Below are positions 16,256-24,420 of a stretch of DNA of 35,067 nucleotides, piece after piece. This stretch comes from Spirochaetales bacterium (GTDB lineage Bacteria; Spirochaetota; Spirochaetia; DSM-27196; SLST01), in contig JAHOYX010000049.1 of the NCBI GenBank assembly GCA_019038705.1, positions 1 to 35,067 on the forward strand. The letters are read 5' to 3'. The notes beneath the pieces are model-generated. The model searched no databases. It worked only from the letters and a program-made list of their open reading frames with translations, and had not been told where the DNA came from. How positions within the stretch are numbered: position 1 is the stretch's first letter; every line of letters starts with the position of its first letter. A program made the translations under genes and the position numbers.

Positions 16256-16882
16256 ATGCAGAAAGCGATGTTCCTAACGGAGTCATACAGAAAAGGCATC
16301 CTATCGGAAATCGACGCCGGCTACATACTGACCGTGAACGTGCCTGATATGACCCATATTCAGCGAAAGTTCGATCCGTACCGAATTGAAATGGTGTCGT
16401 ATAGCGGCGTGAGATCCATCCACCCTGTAGAAGGCGGCCTGAAGTTCAATTCAGCCGGAATGAAGATACTGTGCATGGTTGAACCGACCAATTACCCCGG
16501 CAGGCACATCGAACCGGCTTTTCGAAGCACAAAAACGACGGGGCATATGCCGTTCAGGCTCAAGGAATGCGAAATCACCCTGACCAGCAACGACAAATTT
16601 CGAGTCTTGCTGCCCAACAAACCCATTGAATGCATTGACTCCTTTACAATCGAGTTTCCCCGCAAGGGAGACGTTTCTGTTCTCTACTTCATTTTCAACG
16701 ACAATATCAATGAGGTAGTCCTTCCGTACATCGCCCAGAATGTCGGCAATATCCTGCGAAGTATCGTGAATCTTCCCACCGCTGAAGCAACGAGGATATC
16801 CAGGGATTTCCTGTCCAACGTAGAACGATTCCAGGTGCCAGTTCGCAACCTGAGCCCGATTTCGCAGCCCCCGCCTCCGTAG
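16256..16882 (+). CDS. Unknown protein downstream of the EAL gene
   Basis: A 208-residue protein; the ATG at 16256 has GAGGAG six bases upstream, better than any start further up the open frame. No signal peptide or membrane segment is seen. It looks beta-rich in the first 140 residues (YILTVNVPDM, IEMVSYSGVRSI, MKILCMVEP, CEITLTSNDKFRVLLPN, SFTIEFPRKGDVSVLYFIF), then helical, and ends with a QPPPP tail. I do not recognise the family. The PilZ c-di-GMP-binding signatures (RxxxR, D/NxSxxG) are not present. Its 40-base spacing after the phosphodiesterase gene suggests a functional partner or effector. Confidence 0.7.
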   Translation: MQKAMFLTESYRKGILSEIDAGYILTVNVPDMTHIQRKFDPYRIEMVSYSGVRSIHPVEGGLKFNSAGMKILCMVEPTNYPGRHIEPAFRSTKTTGHMPFRLKECEITLTSNDKFRVLLPNKPIECIDSFTIEFPRKGDVSVLYFIFNDNINEVVLPYIAQNVGNILRSIVNLPTAEATRISRDFLSNVERFQVPVRNLSPISQPPPP

Positions 16883-16895
16883 GCACTCAAGCGCG

Positions 16896-16924
16896 TTGAC
16901 CGGACCGGCGCTTCGCCCTATCCT
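16896..16924 (+). promoter_or_regulatory. galE promoter, leaderless arrangement
   Basis: TTGACC (16896-16901), 17-base spacer, TATCCT (16919-16924), then eight bases to the ATG at 16933. No ribosome-binding site is visible. An AAGCGC/GCGCTT inverted repeat overlaps the -35 and spacer. Confidence 0.6.
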
Positions 16925-16932
16925 CTGAAACC

Positions 16933-17904
16933 ATGCATGTAGTGGTAATTGGCGGAGCCGGATACATCGGAAGTCATGTCACGCGGCGTCTCCTGGATGC
17001 GCGCCATCGCGTCACGGTGTTTGACAATCTCTCGACCGGGTTGCGGGAGAATCTCTTCGCTGACGGTGGGTTTGTTCACGGGGACATCATGCGCCCGCTT
17101 CAGCTCCGAGCGGCGCTCGGGTCGGCTGATGCGGTGGTACATCTGGCTGCGGCCAAGGCGGCCGGGGAGTCCATGCTTGTGCCGGAGAAGTACGCAGAGC
17201 AGAACATTGCCGGGACCATCAACGTCCTCAATGCCATGATCGCCACCGGCGTGAAAAGCGTCGTCTTCTCGAGCTCGGCGGCGGTGTACGGAGAACCGCG
17301 GTACCTGCCTATTGATGAGAAGCACCCCACCGAGCCGATCAACTTCTACGGATTCACGAAGCTCGAAATAGAGCGAATCCTCGGTTGGTACGATTCCCTG
17401 AAGGGCGTCCGGTCTGCCCGTCTGCGCTACTTCAATGCCGCCGGCTACGATCCGGACGGGCGTGTCCCAGGACTGGAACGCGACCCTGCCAATCTTCTGC
17501 CACTTATCATGGAAGTGGCCACGGGCGCCCGCGCGGGGTTGAAACTCTTTGGCAACGACTACGACACGCGGGACGGAACCTGCATACGGGATTACATTCA
17601 CGTGACCGATCTCGCAAATGCTCACCTCCAGGCGTTGGAATGGATCACCGGGAACGATCGTTCTCTGACGGTCAACCTTGGAAGCGAAGCGGGGGTCACC
17701 GTCACCGAAATGATAGAGGCCGCTCGTCGGATCACCGGTGAACCAGTCCCAACCGAGATCGTGGACAGGCGTCCGGGCGACCCGGCGGAGCTCGTGGCGT
17801 CTGCGGCGGAGGCGCGAAGAGTTCTGGGGTGGGAAACTGAACACAGTGACGTGGACAGCCTCGTTGCCACGTCGTGGGCGGCCTACCGCGCCGCCGCCAC
17901 CTGA
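16933..17904 (+). CDS. galE: UDP-glucose 4-epimerase
   Basis: Interconverts UDP-glucose and UDP-galactose for envelope polysaccharides and galactose use. The 323-residue short-chain dehydrogenase/reductase has the NAD-binding GGAGYIGSH (7-15), the Ser of VVFSSSAAVYGEP (near 114) and the catalytic Tyr139-x3-Lys143 in NFYGFTK. The run RYFNAAGYDPDGR and GTCIRDYIHVTDLA are typical of GalE. It is convergent with the next gene, leaving seven bases between the stops. A related sugar-nucleotide epimerase activity cannot be excluded. Confidence 0.92.
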   Translation: MHVVVIGGAGYIGSHVTRRLLDARHRVTVFDNLSTGLRENLFADGGFVHGDIMRPLQLRAALGSADAVVHLAAAKAAGESMLVPEKYAEQNIAGTINVLNAMIATGVKSVVFSSSAAVYGEPRYLPIDEKHPTEPINFYGFTKLEIERILGWYDSLKGVRSARLRYFNAAGYDPDGRVPGLERDPANLLPLIMEVATGARAGLKLFGNDYDTRDGTCIRDYIHVTDLANAHLQALEWITGNDRSLTVNLGSEAGVTVTEMIEAARRITGEPVPTEIVDRRPGDPAELVASAAEARRVLGWETEHSDVDSLVATSWAAYRAAAT

Positions 17905-17911
17905 ACTACCA

Positions 17912-18499
17912 CTACGGCATTGCCCGGGAGAGAGCAATCTCGGAGATACGGTCGTCACGGATGTCGAGTTCTATCGTCGTGGCGTAGTAGAAGAAGACAG
18001 CCCGATCATCACTGCGGAATCCTGGCTCACCGAGAATTGCGAGGGCTTCCTCCGTCTTCATGTCGATTGCAAGGCCTCCGCGGAGTTCCACAGCGGACGA
18101 ACTGATCCGCGCGGACAGGAGTTGCTCGGTTGGCGCCGCATCGTCGACGAAGAAGGTGAAGGAAAACCCGGGATAGTCCCAGGAGACAATGTCCGCTGTT
18201 GAGTCGTTACCACCGACTGGTTGTGACTCCTGGGCGGCGGGCGGGCCGAAAATCGACCTGACAAGCTCTCTGTCGGCGTCAAGCCCAAAGGAGAACGGCC
18301 ACACGTCCTGTACGCCGCCAATGGTGGCGATCTCGGGAAGCTGGGCGGCAGCCGGTTCGTTTTCTTCCACGATCGGCGGCGGGAGGTCGGACGCCGGAGA
18401 GCGGCCTCCGCAGGAAGCCGGCGCGAACGCGATGACCGCCACGGTGAGCGCCAGTATCGATCCTCGTCGGGCGGCGTTGGTGTTTGCGTCAATCCTCAC
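17912..18499 (-). CDS. Putative lipoprotein, unknown
   Basis: Starting at the GTG 18497-18499, which has AAGGAG seven bases upstream, the product has 195 residues. Residues 13-29 are hydrophobic (SILALTVAVIAFAPAS) followed by Cys30 and GG. This is a possible, if imperfect, lipobox, followed by a proline/glutamate-rich linker. The mature domain begins around DVWPFSFGLDADRELVRSIF and contains YPGFSFTFFVDD and MKTEEALAILGEPGFRSDD, a layout like small bacterial domains with repeated LG-x-P motifs. No family assigned. The start overlaps the end of the upstream cysteine-protein gene by 11 bases, so the two are probably co-translated. Confidence 0.65.
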   Translation of the reverse strand: MRIDANTNAARRGSILALTVAVIAFAPASCGGRSPASDLPPPIVEENEPAAAQLPEIATIGGVQDVWPFSFGLDADRELVRSIFGPPAAQESQPVGGNDSTADIVSWDYPGFSFTFFVDDAAPTEQLLSARISSSAVELRGGLAIDMKTEEALAILGEPGFRSDDRAVFFYYATTIELDIRDDRISEIALSRAMP

Positions 18500-18686
18500 G
18501 GGGACGCTCCTTGATTTTCGGCGACCGCTGAAACGCCGGGCAGTGCCGCCCGGTGCTTTCGAACACGACAACGCTTGGCATTCGCTTGCTCTTCACGCCA
18601 AAGATCGTGCATGCGCGGGGAAAGGCAGACTCCCAGGTGACCTTGAAATGGATGCACTTCAGACAATCGGCGGCCCGCTCTTCCAC
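18489..18686 (-). CDS. Small four-cysteine protein (possible metal site)
   Basis: A 65-residue protein (GTG start at 18684-18686) with Cys8-x2-Cys11, Cys26 and Cys49 and the pattern CLKCIHFKVTWESAFPRAC. GVKSKRMPSVVVFESTGRHC follows. The Cys/Trp/Pro pattern matches, from memory, a widespread small uncharacterised bacterial family with the form CxxCxxFxVTWdxxxPxxC...GfKs..xPS..V..sxGxxC. The cysteines could bind zinc or iron. Its TGA overlaps the start of the lipoprotein gene, evidence that it is translated. A TAGTAT lies nine bases before the GTG. Biochemical function unknown. Confidence 0.65.
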   Translation of the reverse strand: MEERAADCLKCIHFKVTWESAFPRACTIFGVKSKRMPSVVVFESTGRHCPAFQRSPKIKERPRED

Positions 18687-18770
18687 TGATTGAGCATACT
18701 ACTAACGCACGGCAATTTGATCTATATTTGAGGCACAACTGCACGCGAACGACCGAAAGAGAGGTACACG

Positions 18771-19541
18771 ATGGAGACCAGATTCTACCTGTCCATTTTC
18801 CCCATGGAGGCCCTCATCGCCTCTCAATTGCCCCCCCTCCAGTTCGGCTCATACATGGCAACAGGCACAAGAAACGGATCGTATGAGAAGCTCATATTCA
18901 TTGAGGTGGAGGCCGGGTTCGGTGACTATTTCGATTGGGATCACGCGGCCGAGCGTTGCATCCCGCACGAGAACGGAGAACCGAAGCACTCGGTATGGAT
19001 GTCCGTCTACCGGGTCCTGGAGCATGTGCCGATGGACAAGATGCTCTCCCTCTACCTCGCCACCAACGACGGGCGAACACTGGAGATTAGCCGGCAGGAG
19101 TACAAGGCTCCGGAGATCGACCAACCGTACTGGATCTACCAGGAGTTGTGCCCCGTCCGCCCGCTGGTAGCCAGCACCTACGATCCCCCAACGCTCAGCG
19201 AGTACATGACTCACGACAACATCAAGGTCGCCGTTCCAAAGATTGCATTCGCAGATCTGAAAGTGATCGATTTCAACAATCTGAAGAACACCGGCAACCT
19301 GGGGAGCACCTACGACCGGAATCTGGAGCATCTCAAGGAGTGCATCCTTTCTGTGACAAGCGACCACCCGAAGAAGGTGAAGAACGTGGAACGATCCAAG
19401 ACGGAGAGTTTCGGATACCAGATCATCAATCGCGGGATCTACGTCGGGTTGGGCAGGGACCTCGTTGCCTACCCGATGCCGAGTCATTCCGACATCCGTA
19501 TGTATCACTACGACTGGGGTAAATCGGCGCAGATTCTGTAG
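18771..19541 (+). CDS. Unknown 256-residue protein
   Basis: The ATG at 18771 has GAGAGG six bases upstream. The protein begins with METRFYLSIFPMEALIASQL, has no clear signal peptide or membrane helix and contains many aromatic and acidic residues (FGDYFDWDHAAERCI, YWIYQELCPVRP, MYHYDWGKSAQIL). No motif I know is present; it is likely cytosolic. It sits 17 bases before hflX on the same strand, so it may be first in the hflX transcript. A TATATT at 18723-18728 is a possible -10 but lacks a convincing -35. Confidence 0.7.
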   Translation: METRFYLSIFPMEALIASQLPPLQFGSYMATGTRNGSYEKLIFIEVEAGFGDYFDWDHAAERCIPHENGEPKHSVWMSVYRVLEHVPMDKMLSLYLATNDGRTLEISRQEYKAPEIDQPYWIYQELCPVRPLVASTYDPPTLSEYMTHDNIKVAVPKIAFADLKVIDFNNLKNTGNLGSTYDRNLEHLKECILSVTSDHPKKVKNVERSKTESFGYQIINRGIYVGLGRDLVAYPMPSHSDIRMYHYDWGKSAQIL

Positions 19542-19558
19542 CTTCTCGTAATTGGACA

Positions 19559-20854
19559 GTGGTAGAACAAGACCAGGATGACAATCGATCTTTTCTCGTA
19601 GGTATCAGCGGGCCGGAGATCGGCTCCCGGGAAGCAGAGGCTCTCCTGGACGAACTCCAGGCCCTGGTTGCCACAATCGGCCTGGAAACGGTGGATCGAC
19701 AGACCGTCCGAGTGCGCGAGATATCGCCGAGGTACTACCTGGGATCCGGCAAGGCGGAGGAGTTGGCACAGGCTGCCCGCGATGCGGGTGCCGACGTGAT
19801 TGTCTTTGACGAGGAACTATCGCCAGCTCAGCAGCGCAACTGGGAGCAACTCTCCAAGCTCTCGGTAACCGACCGGCAGGGTATCATCCTCGAGATCTTC
19901 GCCGACCGTGCCCAGACTCACGAGGCCCATCTCCAGGTAGAGCTTGCGCAAATGGAGTATTTTCTCCCACGGCTCACGAGCGCGTGGTCGCATCTCTCTC
20001 GCCAGCGTGGAGGTCGGCGGGGAACTCGCGGCGAGGGCGAAACTCAGCTTGAAGTGGACCGCCGGATTGTTCTGAGACGAATAGCCTCGCTCAAGCGAGA
20101 GTTGTCGGGTGTCCGCAACGGCAGAGCGATCATGCGGAAGCAACGGCTGGCCTCCACTACTCCGAATGGCTCCATTGTCGGCTACACGAACGCCGGCAAG
20201 AGCAGCCTCCTCCAGGCGCTGACCGGGGCACGGGTGGAGGTTGCGAACAAACTCTTCGCAACCCTTGATCCGGCAACGCGTCGCCTGGAGCTGGACGGAG
20301 GACAGGGGGTGTTGCTCACGGATACGGTAGGATTCATCCGTCGGCTTCCCCACGGTCTGGTGGAGGCATTCAAAAGCACCCTGGAGGAGACCGTCATATC
20401 CGACTTCCTCATCCATGTCATGGATGCTTCCGATGCGGCAATCCATCGGCACGCGCAGGTCACCCGGGAAGTGCTGGCGGAAATTGGCGGCGCCAACACG
20501 CCGACGATCCAGGTACTGAACAAGAGTGACCTGGTCGCCCCGGATTACCTCGAGATGCTCCGGCTCGAATTCCCGGAGGCCATTGGCGTGAGCGCCCGAA
20601 CCGGGAACGGCATGGACGCCCTCCGGGATCGGGTGCGCGAGGTCATCACACTCAACTTCTCTCGCGTCGCCGTGTCACTGCCCCACGATCGCTATGACCT
20701 GGCGGCCCTCATCCATCGAACCGGCCACGTGGTCCATGAGGACTACGAGGGGAACGGTATCCGGATTGACGCTGATGTTCCCGAACGTACGCGGCAGAAG
20801 CTGGTGGGCTTCACGATCACGGGGCCCACCCGAGCCGAGGGGGAGAGCGAGTGA
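19559..20854 (+). CDS. hflX: GTPase HflX
   Basis: Ribosome-associated GTPase that splits stalled or heat-stressed ribosomes. The 431-residue protein has the HflX N-terminal ATP-binding region (YYLGSGKAEEL, FDEELSPAQQRNWE, DRQGIILEIFADRA), the central QRGGRRGTRGEGETQLE linker, and the G domain: G1 GYTNAGKSS (~208-216), G2/G3 region with LTDTVGFIR, and G4 NKSDL. The start is GTG; there is no strong ribosome-binding site, suggesting coupling to the gene 17 bases upstream. Its stop overlaps the next start as GTGA. Confidence 0.95.
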   Translation: MVEQDQDDNRSFLVGISGPEIGSREAEALLDELQALVATIGLETVDRQTVRVREISPRYYLGSGKAEELAQAARDAGADVIVFDEELSPAQQRNWEQLSKLSVTDRQGIILEIFADRAQTHEAHLQVELAQMEYFLPRLTSAWSHLSRQRGGRRGTRGEGETQLEVDRRIVLRRIASLKRELSGVRNGRAIMRKQRLASTTPNGSIVGYTNAGKSSLLQALTGARVEVANKLFATLDPATRRLELDGGQGVLLTDTVGFIRRLPHGLVEAFKSTLEETVISDFLIHVMDASDAAIHRHAQVTREVLAEIGGANTPTIQVLNKSDLVAPDYLEMLRLEFPEAIGVSARTGNGMDALRDRVREVITLNFSRVAVSLPHDRYDLAALIHRTGHVVHEDYEGNGIRIDADVPERTRQKLVGFTITGPTRAEGESE

Positions 20855-21534
20855 ATTCATCCTCCCCCTTCGTTGCCTGCACCGAGGTAAGCAAAAGTTA
20901 CGCGGATGGAGATCAGGCTGTCGATGCAATCCGCGAGCTTTCCATGGAGGCCCACGGCGGTCAGGTGACCGCGATCGTCGGGCCGTCCGGCTCCGGGAAA
21001 ACCACCCTTCTCCACCTGATTGGAGGAGTAGAACATGTCGACTCCGGATCGATCATCGCCGCGGGAGTGGATCTTGGTGAATTGAGCAGCTCGGAGCAGA
21101 CCGCCTTCCGGGCACGGAACGTGAGCTTTGTCTTTGCGGATCTGAATCTCCTGCCGGTCCTGTCCATCTACGAGAACATCTCCCTCGGACTCGCTCTGCT
21201 GCGCCTGGGACAACCGGAGGCACATCAGCGGGCTATGTCTGCGCTCGATCTCGTCGATCTCGCCGATCGGGCCCACCGGCTGCCGGCCACCCTCTCGTCC
21301 GGAGAGCGACAGCGGGTTGCCATTGCCAGGGCGCTCGCCCGAGAGTCCGCGCTCGTTATAGCAGACGAACCGACCGCACACCTGGATCACGCTATGGCGC
21401 TCCAGATCACCAACCTGCTCCGGAGCCTTGGTGCCGACCACGGTTCCTGCGTCCTCATGGCGACGCACGATAGCGCCGTTGCCGAAGGGGCGGACCAGGT
21501 CCTGCGCCTGGAGGACGGGAGACGAATCGATTGA
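20851..21534 (+). CDS. ABC transporter ATP-binding protein, LolD/MacB-like, with altered Q-loop
   Basis: A 227-residue ATPase. Walker A is GPSGSGKT (44-51), the signature is LSSGERQRVAIARAL and Walker B is SALVIADEPT, with a D-loop AHLD and switch histidine MATHD. The Q-loop region reads FVFADLNLLP: the glutamine normally present (FVFQ) is Ala96. The signature has Ser for the first Gly. These changes suggest unusual coupling to the permeases, although the other catalytic residues are intact. The GTG start overlaps the hflX stop by four bases, and the stop overlaps the following permease TTG start by four bases. It forms a LolCDE/MacB-type (type VII) unit with the two FtsX-like proteins. Confidence 0.9.
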   Translation: MNSSSPFVACTEVSKSYADGDQAVDAIRELSMEAHGGQVTAIVGPSGSGKTTLLHLIGGVEHVDSGSIIAAGVDLGELSSSEQTAFRARNVSFVFADLNLLPVLSIYENISLGLALLRLGQPEAHQRAMSALDLVDLADRAHRLPATLSSGERQRVAIARALARESALVIADEPTAHLDHAMALQITNLLRSLGADHGSCVLMATHDSAVAEGADQVLRLEDGRRID

Positions 21535-22691
21535 GGTTGCCGGGGACGACACGGCTCGCATGGCGCTTTCTCACGGCAAACAGGTGGCGAAATATCACAC
21601 TTGGCGCGACTGTCGCCGTAGCGGTGTTCGGCGCGGTTCTCTTTGAGGCCGTCGGGCGAACCATTGTCGACCAGCTTGAAGACGACGCACAGCGACGGTA
21701 CGGTACCGCCCAGATAACCCTGCCGGGGGGCGCCGCGGGAACCCTGGCCGGCGAAGCGGGCTGGATTACCAGAGACGACGCGCGTCGGATCTCGGACATT
21801 CTCCGGGTCGAGTCTGTCAGCGTGTACCCGAGGGTTCAATCCGACGCAGTTCTTATCTCAGAGGGCCAATTCACCACCGTGCGCGTTATCTCCTCCGCCG
21901 ACGCCGCCGACGATCCTCCGTCCCCAACCGACGATCCTCCGTCCCCAGCACAGACGCTCCTCGTCGGGTACGGCCCCGCGACGCTCGGCGACGATGCGGC
22001 GTCAGGTTTCATGGATCTCGATGAGTTTGGTGTATCCTGGGTTCGGGACCAGGATGTTCCGGACCTTGTGTGGGTCAGTGACGATGAGTTGATGCGCGCG
22101 CTCCGTGAGGTCGGGGTGGCATCCGAAGACGCGGTGGGCAACGTTCTCCTGATTGGCCCCGGGGACAGCAAGAACCCTGGGGCTGGTCGGGACTCCCCGG
22201 ATGATCGCGCACCGGCTGTGGTTGCGTACAACTCCGCCGAGATTCTCATCGCAGAGTTCCCTCAAGTCGTAGTCCGCAGCCGTCAGGATCTCGCAGACAG
22301 GGCGGCAAAGATATCCGCGGAGAATATTCCCCTTCTCCTCAGCCTCGTCCTAATCCTCCCGGCCATTGCGGCAATAGTCGGAAGTGTCCTGGTCACCGGA
22401 GAATCGCGAGGTGATCAACTGATCCTCCTCCGCACCATGGGATTTGATACTCCGACCATCCGCGCCCTGGTCGTACGCGAGGTATTCATGGTAGCCACCG
22501 GCGCAACGTTCATTGCCCTCGTGTTGGTTGGAATCGTGGCGGGGGCCGTGCCGAACCTGGCGGTTGCAGCAAAATCGATTGTAAGATTCTCAGTGATCGG
22601 CGTGTTCATTCCGCCCGGCCTGTCGTTTCTGACCGCCAGACGGCTCCTTTCAGGTGGAATCCACGAACGACTGGCGGAGTTTCGCCGATGA
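21531..22691 (+). CDS. FtsX-like ABC permease 1, with tandem DDPPSP insert
   Basis: A 386-residue permease with TTG start overlapping the ATPase stop (TTGA). One N-terminal membrane helix (~21-42) is followed by a large external domain (~45-255). Three C-terminal helices follow (~262-285, ~313-340, ~345-370), the topology of LolC/E and MacB permeases that move lipoproteins or other substrates by mechanotransmission. Residues ~127-140 are DDPPSPT-DDPPSPA, encoded by two copies of the dispersed 12-mer 21 bases apart, in the external domain. The cargo is unknown; no lipoprotein substrate is encoded beside it. Confidence 0.85.
   Translation: MRLPGTTRLAWRFLTANRWRNITLGATVAVAVFGAVLFEAVGRTIVDQLEDDAQRRYGTAQITLPGGAAGTLAGEAGWITRDDARRISDILRVESVSVYPRVQSDAVLISEGQFTTVRVISSADAADDPPSPTDDPPSPAQTLLVGYGPATLGDDAASGFMDLDEFGVSWVRDQDVPDLVWVSDDELMRALREVGVASEDAVGNVLLIGPGDSKNPGAGRDSPDDRAPAVVAYNSAEILIAEFPQVVVRSRQDLADRAAKISAENIPLLLSLVLILPAIAAIVGSVLVTGESRGDQLILLRTMGFDTPTIRALVVREVFMVATGATFIALVLVGIVAGAVPNLAVAAKSIVRFSVIGVFIPPGLSFLTARRLLSGGIHERLAEFRR
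21914..21946 (+). repeat. Tandem in-frame pair of the dispersed 12-mer
   Basis: Exact copies at 21914-21925 and 21935-21946 with a 21-base period, both read as DPPSP, a third reading frame of the motif. Confidence 0.9.
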
Positions 22692-23857
22692 ATGTGGTGA
22701 CCCTGGCTGCCCGGATGATCGCCCGGCGCCGCCGAATGATGCTCCGATCTGCCATCCCGCTCGGATTCGCCGCGTTTGTGTTCGTCACGGCCGCCGCGGT
22801 GATCACGACAGTCGGGCGGGAAGTGCACGAGCTGGAACGGACCGAGTTGTCGGGTGAACTCCAGACGAGACGAGCCACAGGCCCCGATGAGCTCGCGGGG
22901 TTGTCGGTCAAGGACGTCTCGTCCCCGGGGGTGCTCATCTCCCACGCGTGGGCTACACCAGCGATCGTGACCGACTCGCGGGGCAGCCGCATTGCAGAGA
23001 TCTGGTTTACCGATATCGACCAGGAACTCGCGTTCAGGCGTCTCACACTATCACCGCCGGATGAACGATCCTCCACGGGATCTGTTGAACTCACGGGTGT
23101 GGTCATCAGCACCCGGCAAAGCGGCCGGCTGCTGGAGGCGGCAACGCCGGGTTCCGGACTGATTCTCACGATTCCCGGCGCCGACACCATCTCGACGACC
23201 ATTGCCGGGACCGTGAACTTTGCCGAGCAGGGAACGGTGATCATGTTGTCCTGGGACCAACTCCCGAGCGCCCATGGGCTGCTCCCCACGGCGGGATCGG
23301 AGATCTTCCGGCTTCGTGGCGTGGAGCCACTCGATACCCGCGAGCTGGAGCACTGGGCGGCCGAGACAGGTCTCGATCCGAGTGGTTGGGTGGCCGGCGC
23401 TCGGCGTCGAATGCGGGATCTCTGGTGGCTTCTCGCAACGCTCATCGGGCTCCTCTACATCGCGGGAGGGGCGGCAACTGCGCCGTCCATTGGAATCGTG
23501 GTTCGCAGATACTCGGCTGAGTTTGAGCTTCTGTCAGCTATCGGATATGCTCACGGATATGTCAGGCGGCTTGTGGCAGCAATCGGAGCCATCACCGCGA
23601 CACTCGCGGCGACGGCGGGGGCCGTTGTGGGCTCCATCGTCATCTCCGTTGCTTCTGCGCGCGGCGGCATTGACCCTTCATTCCTGCCTCTCTACTGGCT
23701 GGAGACGAACCCGGCGCTGGGGATGCTCGCGCTCCGGCCGTCGATTGTGCCGGTGGTAATCGCGGTTGGAATCGCGACGGGCGTCGGTGCCCTCTCGGCT
23801 TTGCCGTCGGCGCGCCTTGTTGCTGCCGGAAAATCCCGCTGGCCGCTATGGCGATAG
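22688..23857 (+). CDS. FtsX-like ABC permease 2
   Basis: A 389-residue permease whose ATG overlaps the previous stop (ATGA). It has one N-terminal helix (~22-44, preceded by a basic RMIARRRRMMLR stretch) and an external domain to ~245. Three C-terminal helices follow (~252-275, ~297-325, ~350-375). It pairs with the 21531 permease to give a heterodimeric LolCE-like membrane complex with the 20851 ATPase. It carries no full copy of the 12-mer, although a partial GATCCTCCACGGG lies at 23068-23080. It overlaps ogt by ten bases. Confidence 0.83.
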   Translation: MNVVTLAARMIARRRRMMLRSAIPLGFAAFVFVTAAAVITTVGREVHELERTELSGELQTRRATGPDELAGLSVKDVSSPGVLISHAWATPAIVTDSRGSRIAEIWFTDIDQELAFRRLTLSPPDERSSTGSVELTGVVISTRQSGRLLEAATPGSGLILTIPGADTISTTIAGTVNFAEQGTVIMLSWDQLPSAHGLLPTAGSEIFRLRGVEPLDTRELEHWAAETGLDPSGWVAGARRRMRDLWWLLATLIGLLYIAGGAATAPSIGIVVRRYSAEFELLSAIGYAHGYVRRLVAAIGAITATLAATAGAVVGSIVISVASARGGIDPSFLPLYWLETNPALGMLALRPSIVPVVIAVGIATGVGALSALPSARLVAAGKSRWPLWR

Positions 23858-24387
23858 GGACGAGTCAATCCAGACACATCATCTACACTCATTCCTTCTC
23901 ATCACCGGTTGGCACTCTGCATGCCGCCGTCGATAAGCTTGGCCGCGTCATCAGTCTGGGGTTCAACCCTGTCTTTCGCATGCCGCCCGGCGCAGAGCTT
24001 GAAGAGAACAAGTACGCGTGCGGAGAAATGGAGTACCAGCTTCAGCAGTACTTCGCAGGGGAGCGCGAGAAGTTCACCGTGGAGATCCGACTGGAGGGAA
24101 CGGGATTCCAGAAAACGGTCTGGAGTCGACTCATGAAGATCGAGTTTGGGGAGACAGTGCCGTACGGTGAGGTGGCGCGGAAGATCGGCAGGCGCGACGC
24201 CGCGCGGGCGGTGGGAAACGCGGTAGCGGCCAATCCCGTGGCCCTGCTTGTCCCGTGCCATCGGGTTGTCCCGGCGAGCGGAGGGATTGGAAACTATGCC
24301 CGCGGCAGTCTGGTTGACAGCGAAGGCCGCCGCATCAAGCGCTATCTTCTGGATCTGGAGAGCGGTCAGTGTGATCCTTCAGTCTGA
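23848..24387 (+). CDS. ogt: Methylated-DNA--protein-cysteine S-methyltransferase
   Basis: Suicide DNA-repair enzyme that removes O6-alkyl groups from guanine. The 179-residue product has the active-site run LLVPCHRVVPASGGIGNY with acceptor Cys137, the helix-turn-helix region (GETVPYGEVARKIGR, ARAVGNAVAANP) and a short N-terminal domain. It is of the Ogt/single-domain class. The ATG lies inside the 3' end of the permease gene (ten-base overlap), so it is transcribed with the hflX-ABC run. Convergent with the DUF5312-like gene. Confidence 0.93.
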   Translation: MAIGTSQSRHIIYTHSFSSPVGTLHAAVDKLGRVISLGFNPVFRMPPGAELEENKYACGEMEYQLQQYFAGEREKFTVEIRLEGTGFQKTVWSRLMKIEFGETVPYGEVARKIGRRDAARAVGNAVAANPVALLVPCHRVVPASGGIGNYARGSLVDSEGRRIKRYLLDLESGQCDPSV

Positions 24388-24392
24388 GACAG

Positions 24393-24420
24393 GGTAGCCG
24401 GACCGTTTCTACCTTTTCTT
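24393..24420 (+). terminator. Weak candidate terminator after ogt
   Basis: GGTAG (24393-24397) and CTACC (24409-24413) flank an 11-base loop and are followed by TTTTCTT. The stem is short, and its 3' half lies in the end of the convergent gene. Confidence 0.3.

Noticed and set aside
16256-16882. PilZ domain in the gene after the EAL protein
   Set aside because: The RxxxR and D/NxSxxG motifs are absent; FNSAGM only superficially resembles the latter.
16888-16914. AAGCGC/GCGCTT hairpin as a terminator after the 16256 gene
   Set aside because: There is no T-run, and the sequence coincides with the galE -35 and spacer.
20293-20302. GGACGGAGGA in hflX as another repeat copy
   Set aside because: Only 10 of 12 bases match, and it encodes native sequence (LDGGQG) of the G domain.
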